Positions 1 through 6,214 of a stretch of 18,572 nucleotides of DNA are shown here, piece after piece; position 1 is the stretch's first letter, and each line of letters begins with the position of its first letter. Origin of the DNA: Cyanobacteria bacterium OH_CDB_20. GTDB lineage: Bacteria > Cyanobacteriota > Vampirovibrionia > Gastranaerophilales > Gastranaerophilaceae. The position numbers and the translations under genes were made by a program. Under the pieces are notes generated by a model that saw only the letters and a program-made list of their open reading frames with translations, was not told the origin of the DNA and did not search any database. The stretch lies in the NCBI GenBank assembly GCA_023415935.1, contig JAEZIX010000094.1, forward strand, positions 1-18,572, given 5' to 3'.

Positions 1-716
1 ATTCATATCAGGTTAAAGCGAATAAAAAGCATGAAATAAAAGCAAACATATTAAAACTTTCTTTGTTAGACAAAGTTTTGACTGCACAAGGTAATGCTCA
101 ATCATCTGTGACAGAGAATAATAAGCCGCTTGTTATTATAACGGCTGATAAGCAAGAATATAATAAAAATACAAATGTCATGAAAGCCTCAGGACAAGTA
201 ATTGTTTACTATAAAGATATCGAGACATTTTCAAATTCTGCAATTGTTGATTTGACAAAGCAAAATGAAATAAAAAGAATTCAATTGATAGGAAACGGCA
301 TAATCAAACAAAAAAATAACAAAATATCAGCTGATAGACTTTCTTATGACACATATAGACAAGAAGCAATCGCTCAAGGTAATGTCTACACTGACGTTAT
401 AACAGAAGACGGCTCGCCTTTAAAAGTCTGGTCTAACTACCAAATGTATAATGATAGAGATAATTATATTGTTGCTAGCGGAAATACCGTAATTAAATTT
501 AAGGACTATACTGCGAGAGGACCTAAGGCATCAGTTTTTCCGGATAAAAAGACAAATAAACTTAACGAAGTTGTGTTTACAGGACGTTCTAAAATCGAGC
601 AACAGGGAAGAACAATTGAAGCGGATAGAATTAGGATGACGCTTAACCCTAAAGATTTTGCAGCTGAGGGTAATGTTACAACTATAATTCCAAATGTTCA
701 AAGTATGGAAAACTAA
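1..716 (+). CDS. LptA/OstA-family protein, 5' end outside window
   Basis: The frame is open to the left edge (first full codon at base 3), so this is the C-terminal 237 residues of a longer protein; the in-frame TTG at 63 is not needed as a start. The visible part repeats the OstA/LptA beta-strand pattern: short segments such as AQGNA, ASGQV, AQGNV, ASGNT and AEGNV alternate with ISADRLSYD and IEADRIRM. In this family such repeats form a beta-jellyroll that shields lipid A acyl chains during lipopolysaccharide transport across the periplasm. LptA itself is usually 170-190 residues, so with at least 237 here this may be a longer multi-repeat version or an LptC-LptA type protein. The signal peptide, if any, lies off the window. 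The gene ends 26 nt before a strong hairpin terminator and converges on the glyoxalase gene. The family is confident; assignment as the true LptA is less so. Confidence 0.8.
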   Translation, partial: SYQVKANKKHEIKANILKLSLLDKVLTAQGNAQSSVTENNKPLVIITADKQEYNKNTNVMKASGQVIVYYKDIETFSNSAIVDLTKQNEIKRIQLIGNGIIKQKNNKISADRLSYDTYRQEAIAQGNVYTDVITEDGSPLKVWSNYQMYNDRDNYIVASGNTVIKFKDYTARGPKASVFPDKKTNKLNEVVFTGRSKIEQQGRTIEADRIRMTLNPKDFAAEGNVTTIIPNVQSMEN

Positions 717-742
717 AACTTATTCGCAATAATATTTATAAA

Positions 743-772
743 AAAGAAGGGGCAAAATGCTCCTTCTTTTTT
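743..772. terminator. Bidirectional intrinsic terminator
   Basis: An 11-bp stem (743-753 with 759-769, one G-T wobble) closes a 5-nt loop. It is followed by a T-run on the plus strand (767-772) and preceded by an A-run (741-745) that gives a T-run on the minus strand. It sits between the convergent ends of the OstA-like gene and the glyoxalase gene and can serve both. Confidence 0.85.
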
Positions 773-783
773 GTTTAAAAGTT

Positions 784-1152
784 TTAATGTTTTTCAATAA
801 TCTCAATTGCATTACCGTCAGGATCATTCAAGAATGCTATATTCATTCCTTTCAGCTCAAATGGTTCATACAGATATTTATATCCAAGCTCAGACATTTT
901 CTCTGAAAATTCTTGCATTGAATCAGTTTCAAACGCGAAATGTCCGAAAGCTTGACCAACTTCATAATCATCTAAAACTTCATCATTGTGAGTAAGTTCA
1001 ATTTCAGGCTCACCTTCTTTGTTAGCAAGGTAATATAAAGTTGCATCGTCTAATCTCAATGTTCTTGTTAGTTTTAGCTCGATTAAGTTCTGGTAAAAAT
1101 CTAAAGATTTTTGCAAATCTTTTACCCTTATCATAGCGTGTAAAAATTTCAT
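784..1152 (-). CDS. gloA: Lactoylglutathione lyase (glyoxalase I)
   Basis: This 122-residue protein matches E. coli GloA along its length. Glyoxalase I isomerises the hemithioacetal of methylglyoxal and glutathione to S-lactoylglutathione in the cytoplasm. The four metal ligands of the family can be placed: His5 (LHAMIRV), Glu52 (IELTHN), His71 (FGHFAF) and Glu117 (DPDGNAIEIIE). The N-terminal KDLQKSLDFYQ helix and the C-terminal DPDGN motif are typical of the vicinal-oxygen-chelate fold. I chose the ATG at 1152 because AAGGAG lies 7 nt upstream and because E. coli GloA starts MRLLH; an in-frame start at 1212 would overlap gyrA and add a non-homologous basic tail. The gene follows gyrA on the same strand, with a terminator hairpin in the 52-nt gap. 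The thiol cofactor may not be glutathione in this organism. Confidence 0.88.
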   Translation of the reverse strand: MKFLHAMIRVKDLQKSLDFYQNLIELKLTRTLRLDDATLYYLANKEGEPEIELTHNDEVLDDYEVGQAFGHFAFETDSMQEFSEKMSELGYKYLYEPFELKGMNIAFLNDPDGNAIEIIEKH

Positions 1153-1167
1153 ATTTAACTCCTTATT

Positions 1168-1198
1168 AAAAAAGGCTTTAATAATTTTAAAGCCTTTT
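1168..1198 (-). terminator. Intrinsic terminator after gyrA
   Basis: A perfect 12-bp stem (1170-1181 with 1187-1198) with a 5-nt loop is followed on the minus strand by six T (complement of 1168-1173). It lies just past the gyrA stop. The AAGGAG ribosome-binding site of the glyoxalase gene begins only 3-4 nt beyond the T-run, so the downstream gene probably depends on read-through or has a promoter inside gyrA. Confidence 0.85.
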
Positions 1199-1204
1199 CT
1201 TTTA

Positions 1205-3751
1205 TTATTCAATATCTGTCAGTTTAGTTTGTGCAAAATCGCTGTCTTGCTCGGCTTCTTCTGTTGGAGGTATATCTAAAGAATCAGAATCTTTTTCGGT
1301 ATCCGCAATCTTATAAACAGCCATAACAGAATCATTTTGCATTAGGTTTTGAATTTTAACGCCGGTAGCAGGTCTTCCCTGTCTTGATACATCGCCAGCT
1401 TTGATTCTTGTAACAACACCGTTTGAAGTTACTACCATAATTTCGTCGTCTTCGTTAACGATTGTTAGTGCAACAAGTCTTGAAGCTGTTGTTTTGAATT
1501 TAGTTGCAATAAGACCTATGCCGCCTCTATTTTGAGGTCTGAATTCTGATAATTTTGAACGTTTTCCGAAACCGTCTGAAGTTATAACAAGAAGGTCTGC
1601 ATCATAATTTTTAGGAACAATATCTGAACCGATTATTGTATCACCTTGTCTTAATTTCATTGAGTTTACGCCACGTGCGCTTCTACCTAAAGGTCTTAAA
1701 TCACTTACCCCAAATCTTATAGCCATACCGCAACTTGTACCGATGAGTATTTCATCATTGTCTTGAGCTTGATTTACCCAATTTAGAGTATCTCCGTCTT
1801 CAAGTCCGATTGCGATGATACCGTTTCTTCTTATATTTGCAAAGTTTTCAAGGTCAATTCTCTTTATATAACCTTTTTTGGTAAGCATTATAAGGTTTGA
1901 TTGTTGATTAAAGTCACTTACAGGAACAACAGCCGTGATGTTTTCATCCTGTTCAATCGGTAGAACGTTAACTATCGGAAGACCTTTAGCCTGTCTTGAA
2001 CCTTCTGGGAAGTCATATACATTCAAGCTGTATACAGTTCCTTTGCTTGAGAAGAACAATACTTTGTCATGCATCATTGCTGTAAAGAAGTGTTCAACGT
2101 CATCATCTTCTTTAGTTTTGATGCCGCCTTTTCCTCTTGTAGCACGGTTCTGACGCTCAAATGTATCAAGAGAAATACGTTTAATATAACCTTGACGAGT
2201 AATAAATACTGCCATTGCAACATTTGGAGTCAAGTCTTCTATTGTCATCTCATCCATTTCAGGAAGAATTTGAGTTTTTCTTTCGTCTCCATATTTTTCT
2301 CTATCTTCAATAAGCTCTTCTTTTATTATGTTTAATACTTTTTGTCTATCAGCCAAGATTGCTTCGTATTCTGCAATTTTGATTTTTAATTCATCATATT
2401 CTGCTTTGATTTTATCTTGTTCTAAGCCTGTTAAACGTCTTAATTGCATTTCTAAGATAGCATTTGCCTGGTCAATATCAAGACCGAATCTTGACATTAA
2501 GCCAGCTCTTGCTTCTTCTGTAGTTTTTGATTTTTTAATAAGTTCAATTACTTCATCTAAACTGCCAAGAGCGATTAGTAAACCTTCTAATATATGTGCT
2601 CTGATTTTTGCTTTTTTAAGGAAGAAAATGGTTCTTCTAGTGATAATTTCAACCCTGTGCTCAATAAATTCGCTAAGAACTTCAACAAGGTTTAATAGTC
2701 GAGGTTGATTTCCAACCAAACTGAGCATATTCACGCCGAAAGTTGTGACAAGCTGTGTGTGTTTAAACAAGTTGTTTTTAACGACTTCAGGTTTTGCATC
2801 TCTTTTAAGTTCGATAACAACTCTCATGCCGTCTCTGTCAGATTCATCTCTAAGGTCAGAGATTCCTTCAAGTCTTTTATCTCTTACAAGTTCTGCAATT
2901 TTCTCGATTAGAGAAGCTTTATTAACTTGATAAGGAATTTCTGTAATGACGATTGCTGTTCTTGATTGTCTTCCTGCTCCACCTTGAATTTCTTCAAATG
3001 TAGATATTGCAGACATTTTAATAGAGCCTCTGCCGGTTGTATAAGCCTGTCTTATTCCTGCTAACCCTATAATACTAGCTGAAGTAGGGAAGTCAGGACC
3101 TTTTACGTATTGCATCATTTCTTCTACTGTTAATTGAGGATTATTGATAAGAGCAATAGTACCGTCAACGATTTCGCATAAGTTGTGAGGAGGTATGTTT
3201 GTTGCCATACCTACTGCAATACCAGATACTCCGTTTAATAAAAGCATTGGAAGTCTTACAGGCAGTACAGATGGTTCTTCTAATGAACCGTCAAAGTTTG
3301 GTACAAAGTCTACTGTTTCGCAATCGATATCAGCAAGCATAGATGTTGTAATTTTATGCATTCTTGCTTCTGTATACCTCATCGCAGCTGCAGAATCACC
3401 GTCAACAGAACCGAAGTTTCCATGCCCGTCAACAGTAAGATATCTTGTAGAAAAATCTTGAGCCATTCTAACCAATGATTCATAAACGGCAGTATCACCG
3501 TGAGGGTGGTATTTACCAAGAACTTCACCGACGATTCTTGCGCATTTTTTGAACGGTTTATCAGGAGACATTCCGAGTTCATTCATTGCAAATAGAATCC
3601 TTCTGTGAACAGGCTTTAAGCCGTCTCTAACATCAGGAAGTGCACGCCCTACAATAACAGACATTGCATAATCTATATATGAGCGTTTCATTTCATCTCT
3701 TATACTAATAGGAACTATTTTTCCATCTTCGAACAGGTTTTTTTGACTCAA
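1205..3751 (-). CDS. gyrA: DNA gyrase subunit A
   Basis: This 848-residue type IIA topoisomerase breakage-reunion subunit acts with GyrB to introduce negative supercoils (E. coli GyrA is 875 aa). The winged-helix region has the catalytic tyrosine at Tyr126 (AAMRYTE) and the quinolone-resistance-determining segment HPHGDTAVYE at 82-91. The C-terminal domain from about residue 510 shows six beta-pinwheel repeats, each beginning with a segment like GYIKRI, GTVYSL, GMAIRF or GVVTRI. The GyrA box is the degenerate form QNRATRGKGG rather than QRRGGKG; from memory, similar forms occur in cyanobacterial GyrA. The tail is acidic, as in E. coli GyrA. The start is TTG at 3751, four nt after GAGGGGG. A leader of about 130 nt with a small ORF precedes it. 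ParC is the alternative, but the six-blade C-terminal domain and full length favour GyrA. Confidence 0.95.
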   Translation of the reverse strand: MSQKNLFEDGKIVPISIRDEMKRSYIDYAMSVIVGRALPDVRDGLKPVHRRILFAMNELGMSPDKPFKKCARIVGEVLGKYHPHGDTAVYESLVRMAQDFSTRYLTVDGHGNFGSVDGDSAAAMRYTEARMHKITTSMLADIDCETVDFVPNFDGSLEEPSVLPVRLPMLLLNGVSGIAVGMATNIPPHNLCEIVDGTIALINNPQLTVEEMMQYVKGPDFPTSASIIGLAGIRQAYTTGRGSIKMSAISTFEEIQGGAGRQSRTAIVITEIPYQVNKASLIEKIAELVRDKRLEGISDLRDESDRDGMRVVIELKRDAKPEVVKNNLFKHTQLVTTFGVNMLSLVGNQPRLLNLVEVLSEFIEHRVEIITRRTIFFLKKAKIRAHILEGLLIALGSLDEVIELIKKSKTTEEARAGLMSRFGLDIDQANAILEMQLRRLTGLEQDKIKAEYDELKIKIAEYEAILADRQKVLNIIKEELIEDREKYGDERKTQILPEMDEMTIEDLTPNVAMAVFITRQGYIKRISLDTFERQNRATRGKGGIKTKEDDDVEHFFTAMMHDKVLFFSSKGTVYSLNVYDFPEGSRQAKGLPIVNVLPIEQDENITAVVPVSDFNQQSNLIMLTKKGYIKRIDLENFANIRRNGIIAIGLEDGDTLNWVNQAQDNDEILIGTSCGMAIRFGVSDLRPLGRSARGVNSMKLRQGDTIIGSDIVPKNYDADLLVITSDGFGKRSKLSEFRPQNRGGIGLIATKFKTTASRLVALTIVNEDDEIMVVTSNGVVTRIKAGDVSRQGRPATGVKIQNLMQNDSVMAVYKIADTEKDSDSLDIPPTEEAEQDSDFAQTKLTDIE

Positions 3752-3768
3752 TTTTCCCCCTCTGGCTC

Positions 3769-3852
3769 TTATCTAACTATTTCAATGCTTTGAGCCCGTT
3801 GTGAAATACGTTGGAGCTTCATGCGGAAAGGCTTGTTATTGAATAAATTCAA
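3769..3852 (-). CDS. Candidate 27-aa leader peptide upstream of gyrA
   Basis: An 84-nt ORF lies between the predicted gyrA promoter and gyrA. It starts with TTG, preceded by a near-perfect ribosome-binding site AGGAGGGG (3855-3862), and ends with TAA 17 nt before the gyrA TTG. The product would be 27 residues, basic and without a membrane segment: MNLFNNKPFRMKLQRISQRA followed by QSIEIVR. The Shine-Dalgarno is stronger than that of most genes in the window, and the layout resembles a translated leader peptide or a small protein co-transcribed with gyrA. I know no family for it. The alternative is that the purine-rich stretch is part of an untranslated leader and the ORF is chance. Confidence 0.4.
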   Translation of the reverse strand: MNLFNNKPFRMKLQRISQRAQSIEIVR

Positions 3853-3888
3853 CGCCCCTCCTAACCCCTTATCTCTTCTCTTTATTAT

Positions 3889-3916
3889 ATTTTAGCACAT
3901 AAAGGCTTTAGGGCAA
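3889..3916 (-). promoter_or_regulatory. Predicted sigma70-type promoter of gyrA
   Basis: Reading the minus strand: TTGCCC (3911-3916), a 16-nt spacer, then TAAAAT (3889-3894) preceded by TG one base upstream, which makes an extended -10. A second TATAAT overlaps at 3884-3889. Transcription would start near 3882, giving about 30 nt before the small ORF and about 130 nt before gyrA. Confidence 0.5.
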
Positions 3917-4029
3917 GTTATTAATTTTGCATGTAGTATTAAGTATTGTAACAAAAGCCATAATGTTTGAAATTAGATACTAGATATATACTTTATATAT
4001 ATGTAAGTAATGTAACCAAAGGTGATTTA

Positions 4030-4230
4030 ATGGCAGCTCCAGCTTGTGAAAATCTAAATGAAAAACTAGCTAAAATCTATTCAGAAAAAGTTACCGTTAA
4101 TTTAGACAATCGTTCAACTCTTTCTCCTGATGATTTCTGGCGCTCAATGCAAATGGTTGCTTCTACAAATCAAGCTTTTATCCAAATTGTAAGACACCAA
4201 AAACCTGATCAAATGTTAATCGTAGAATAA
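4030..4230 (+). CDS. Hypothetical 66-aa protein
   Basis: This is a small soluble-looking protein that starts MAAPACENLNEKLAKIYSEK and ends QKPDQMLIVE. The ATG at 4030 is chosen because AAAGGTGA lies just upstream; an in-frame TTG at 3967 would add an AT-rich, implausible leader. It has no signal peptide or membrane helix. The N-terminal half looks helical, with a single cysteine (Cys6), and residues 30-50 contain a SPDDFWRSMQMVAS segment. I do not recognise the family. It is divergent from gyrA (the promoters share about 115 nt) and is followed by a C-rich tract and a strong terminator, so it appears to be a single-gene transcript. Clean codon structure, a ribosome-binding site and its own terminator make it very likely real. 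Confidence 0.7.
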   Translation: MAAPACENLNEKLAKIYSEKVTVNLDNRSTLSPDDFWRSMQMVASTNQAFIQIVRHQKPDQMLIVE

Positions 4231-4258
4231 CTGAAATTGACAATATAAATAAAAACTT

Positions 4259-4287
4259 CCCACACCCCTTTCCCCCCTAACCTTCCC
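4259..4287. other. C-rich tract; G-quadruplex motif on minus strand
   Basis: In the 138-nt gap between the 66-aa gene and lipA, the plus strand has C-runs at 4259-4261, 4265-4268, 4272-4277 and 4285-4287, with 3, 3 and 7 nt between them. The minus strand therefore satisfies the G3+N1-7 pattern four times. The plus-strand RNA is C-rich and almost free of G here, immediately before an intrinsic terminator, which also resembles a Rho-loading stretch. Confidence 0.5.
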
Positions 4288-4298
4288 TAAACAATTTT

Positions 4299-4323
4299 AA
4301 AGCTCTATTAGAGCTTTTTTTTT
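4299..4323 (+). terminator. Intrinsic terminator after the 66-aa gene
   Basis: An 8-bp perfect stem (4299-4306 with 4310-4317) with a 3-nt loop runs into nine consecutive T, followed after GC by a second T-run. It separates the 66-aa gene from lipA. Confidence 0.85.
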
Positions 4324-4368
4324 GCTTTTTTTTCTTGGGTATTTTATTCTTTAGTTAGGAGGATTATT

Positions 4369-5220
4369 ATGCAAAGGCTGCCTGAATATTTAAAAAGAGG
4401 GATTGTTGATACTGATAAAACGGGAAAAGTCAGGACTATCCTTAAAAGCAAATGTTTAAATACAGTTTGTGAGGCTGCAAGATGCCCTAATAAAAGTGAG
4501 TGTTATACAAAAAATACTGCTACTTTTTTGATAATGGGAACAGTTTGTACAAGAAATTGTAGATTTTGTAATATTGAAGGTGGAGTTCCTGCGGGATTGG
4601 ATTTTGAAGAACCTAGTCACATAGCAGAAGCTGTTAAAGACTTAAATCTTAAATATGTTGTTATAACCTCTGTAACAAGGGATGATCTTGAAGATGGCGG
4701 TGCTGGTCACTTTGCAAATGTAATTTGTGAAATCAGAAACTTGTCGCCAGATGTCAGAATTGAGGTTTTAACTCCAGATTTTAAAGGAGATAAAAACGCA
4801 ATCGATACTGTGATAAAGGCTTCTCCTAATGTTTTTAATCACAATATTGAGACGGTTCCTGAGGTTTATCACAAAGCAAGACCTATGGCTCAATATGAAC
4901 GTTCTTTAGAATTTTTGAGATATGTCAAAGAAAAAGAACCAAAAATGCTTACAAAAACAGGGCTTATGGTTGGTTTAGGTGAAACAAAAGACCAATTAAT
5001 AAGGGTCTTTAAAGATTTAAAAAATATAAACTGCGATATAGTTACAATTGGGCAGTATATTCAACCGTCTAAAAAGCATCTTGAAGTGATCAAATATTAT
5101 GAGCCTGAAGAATATAATGAACTTACTTCAATTGCAAAAGAGATAGGAATAAAGCATACATTTTTCTCTCCATTAACACGAAGTTCTTATAAGGCTCTTG
5201 AAGTGTTTGAAGAAAAATAG
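4369..5220 (+). CDS. lipA: Lipoyl synthase
   Basis: This 283-residue radical SAM enzyme inserts two sulfurs into protein-bound octanoyl groups to make the lipoyl cofactor of 2-oxoacid dehydrogenases and the glycine cleavage H protein. Both iron-sulfur signatures are present: the auxiliary cluster C34-x4-C39-x5-C45 (CEAARCPNKSEC) and the radical SAM CxxxCxxC at Cys60, Cys64 and Cys67 (CTRNCRFC). The family-specific C-terminal RSSY, whose serine ligates the auxiliary cluster, is at 271-274. The N terminus is short, as in compact LipA proteins. The start is ATG with AGGAGG 6 nt upstream. It appears monocistronic: the neighbouring genes are unrelated, and no lipB or lplA is in the window, so the octanoyl donor enzyme must be elsewhere. 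No strong promoter is visible between the upstream terminator and the start. Confidence 0.97.
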   Translation: MQRLPEYLKRGIVDTDKTGKVRTILKSKCLNTVCEAARCPNKSECYTKNTATFLIMGTVCTRNCRFCNIEGGVPAGLDFEEPSHIAEAVKDLNLKYVVITSVTRDDLEDGGAGHFANVICEIRNLSPDVRIEVLTPDFKGDKNAIDTVIKASPNVFNHNIETVPEVYHKARPMAQYERSLEFLRYVKEKEPKMLTKTGLMVGLGETKDQLIRVFKDLKNINCDIVTIGQYIQPSKKHLEVIKYYEPEEYNELTSIAKEIGIKHTFFSPLTRSSYKALEVFEEK

Positions 5221-5240
5221 TTTTTACTGATATTCTCAGG

Positions 5241-5246
5241 TATAAT
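5241..5246 (+). promoter_or_regulatory. -10 box 8 nt from ATG (leaderless start)
   Basis: A perfect TATAAT ends 8 nt before the ATG at 5255, with no Shine-Dalgarno between them. RNA polymerase would start at or next to the ATG. The -35 region (around 5218-5223, over the lipA stop) is poor. Confidence 0.5.
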
Positions 5247-5254
5247 GTTTTAAT

Positions 5255-5602
5255 ATGAAAAAGTTATTTTCAATTTTAGGGCTGTTTTTTATATTCGTTA
5301 TGTTCAATTGCCTTGCAGGGCTTGAAAAAATTGAGCATGCAAATAATTTGGGTTGGCAAATTCAGCCAACAAGGTCTTTTTCTTGTATTGAAATTATTAG
5401 TTCAAAATTTGAAACTATACAGAATAACATTGTAGATAAAAATAATAGTTATAATCCCACAAGCAATAATGGATATAGCCATTCTTTTTTATATGATTAC
5501 ATCTCTAATTTAACTTCTAACATAAGAAATATAATATTTTTTGAAAATAGTCCTTTCTTATTATCAAGGCTTGTTTTCTCCATTGCAACAAGAGCTCCGT
5601 AA
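5255..5602 (+). CDS. Putative exported protein, 115 aa, unknown
   Basis: The product begins with a clear export signal: MKK, then a hydrophobic stretch (about residues 4-20) ending near CLAG. The mature part is polar, rich in Asn and Ser, with no recognisable domain. The cysteine after the hydrophobic stretch is not in a good lipobox (MFNC), so a lipoprotein is unlikely. A second moderately hydrophobic stretch lies near the C terminus (about 92-111). There is no ribosome-binding site; a TATAAT 8 nt before the ATG suggests a leaderless mRNA. A weak hairpin follows the stop. It lies between lipA and a 43-aa membrane protein on the same strand. The function is unknown, and the low-complexity composition means a non-coding explanation cannot be excluded. 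Confidence 0.5.
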   Translation: MKKLFSILGLFFIFVMFNCLAGLEKIEHANNLGWQIQPTRSFSCIEIISSKFETIQNNIVDKNNSYNPTSNNGYSHSFLYDYISNLTSNIRNIIFFENSPFLLSRLVFSIATRAP

Positions 5603-5623
5603 ATAGATTTTCTTAACTTTTTA

Positions 5624-5648
5624 AATCCAAGTTTCTTGGATTAGTTTT
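5624..5648 (+). terminator. Weak terminator-like hairpin
   Basis: An 8-bp perfect stem (5624-5631 with 5635-5642) with a TTT loop is followed by AGTTTTGTT. It lies between the 115-aa ORF and the 43-aa membrane protein. The T-run is short, so termination would be partial. Confidence 0.45.
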
Positions 5649-5671
5649 GTTATGGAAAAAGGAGAAATATT

Positions 5672-5803
5672 ATGCAAGAAAATGAAAATAATAAACATGA
5701 AAAGCTTCAGCACAAAGGAAATCACTCTGATGTCATATCAGCAATAATTTTTACTATTGTGATTTTTGGAGCTATGTTTGCGCTGTCAAAATTTTTAAAT
5801 TAG
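5672..5803 (+). CDS. Small single-pass membrane protein, 43 aa
   Basis: A short ORF starts with ATG, with AAGGAG ending 8 nt upstream, and stops at TAG immediately before a strong terminator. The product has a polar N-terminal half, MQENENNKHEKLQHKGNHSD, with three histidines (9, 14, 18), then one membrane helix at about residues 21-39, ending SKFLN. The charge pattern is ambiguous for topology. No family is recognised; the layout resembles small membrane-anchored regulators or subunits, but nothing in the sequence gives a function. A good ribosome-binding site, a clean hydrophobic segment and a dedicated terminator support it as a real gene. Confidence 0.65.
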   Translation: MQENENNKHEKLQHKGNHSDVISAIIFTIVIFGAMFALSKFLN

Positions 5804-5813
5804 AATTTTAACG

Positions 5814-5852
5814 CAAAAAAAGAGGGCTCTTTATAAGGGCCCTCTTCTATTA
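5814..5852. terminator. Bidirectional intrinsic terminator
   Basis: A 12-bp stem (5820-5831 with 5835-5846, one T-G wobble) has a 3-nt loop. It is preceded by a run of A (5814-5820), so it works for minus-strand transcripts, and followed by T-rich sequence on the plus strand. It separates the convergent 43-aa and 66-aa membrane protein genes. Confidence 0.85.
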
Positions 5853-5863
5853 TTTTTTATTTA

Positions 5864-6064
5864 TTATATTCTTTTTTCGCGGTGATAATTTTCAACGTAT
5901 AATTTTAACTTCTTGTGGAATATTGTGAAGAATATACCCAAGCCACAAAGAATAATTGAATTCATAATCACAAACTGTATCATCTTGTCACTTGTTGAAA
6001 CAAATGCTACAACAAGAGCCAGTAATAAAACAATTACCGCAAATATTTTTGCATACCTTATCAT
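5864..6064 (-). CDS. Small two-helix membrane protein, 66 aa
   Basis: The protein begins MIRYAK and has two hydrophobic helices at about residues 5-23 and 29-49, joined by a short polar turn (STSDK). It ends in a basic tail (KKLKLYVENYHREKRI). The architecture, two N-terminal helices followed by a basic cytoplasmic tail, recalls LapA/DUF1049-type proteins, but the match is topological only and I would not name it so. The start ATG at 6064 has a modest AGGCAGG ribosome-binding site. Upstream lies an unusually long leader of about 140 nt with a foldable element, and the promoter overlaps that of the carbonic anhydrase on the other strand. The gene ends at a bidirectional terminator. Confidence 0.65.
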   Translation of the reverse strand: MIRYAKIFAVIVLLLALVVAFVSTSDKMIQFVIMNSIILCGLGIFFTIFHKKLKLYVENYHREKRI

Positions 6065-6069
6065 GCAAT

Positions 6070-6168
6070 ACCTGCCTTTTCCTTTTCTTTTTCCGAAAAA
6101 TTAATTAACCTGAATAACCGTACCCATTTTTGAAACAGGCAAAAACCGGCACTCACTTCAGGTGTCTG
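6070..6168 (-). promoter_or_regulatory. Structured 5' leader, riboswitch-like, unidentified
   Basis: In the minus-strand leader of the 66-aa membrane protein, ACCTGAA (6157-6163) pairs perfectly with TTCAGGT (6108-6114). Inside, TTTTTG pairs with CAAAAA (6140-6145 with 6127-6132) around a loop containing CCTG, and CCG can pair with CGG below it. The 5' strand ACCTG can also pair with CAGGT (6070-6074), which overlaps the ribosome-binding site, so two mutually exclusive folds are possible. It matches no riboswitch consensus that I recognise. Confidence 0.4.
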
Positions 6169-6214
6169 ATGAAAAAGATAGAATGTTTGCTAATAGTATT
6201 TTTATCATAAATTT

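Noticed and set aside
1153..1212. Longer start for the glyoxalase gene at 1212
   Set aside because: It overlaps gyrA and runs through the terminator stem; the ATG at 1152 has AAGGAG and aligns with E. coli GloA residue 1.
1935..3582. Several open frames of 60-126 codons antisense to or overlapping gyrA
   Set aside because: They are shadows of the gyrA frame: no ribosome-binding sites, Ser/Phe/Ile-rich translations, and gyrA itself is intact over the whole stretch.
3967..4029. TTG start at 3967 for the 66-aa protein
   Set aside because: No ribosome-binding site and AT-repeat-derived residues; the ATG at 4030 has AAAGGTGA upstream.
5864..6064. Naming the 66-aa membrane protein LapA
   Set aside because: Only the two-helix layout is shared; no sequence motif supports it.
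6108..6168. Match to c-di-GMP, preQ1, TPP, fluoride or guanidine riboswitches
   Set aside because: None of the conserved core sequences of these classes, as I remember them, is present on either strand.
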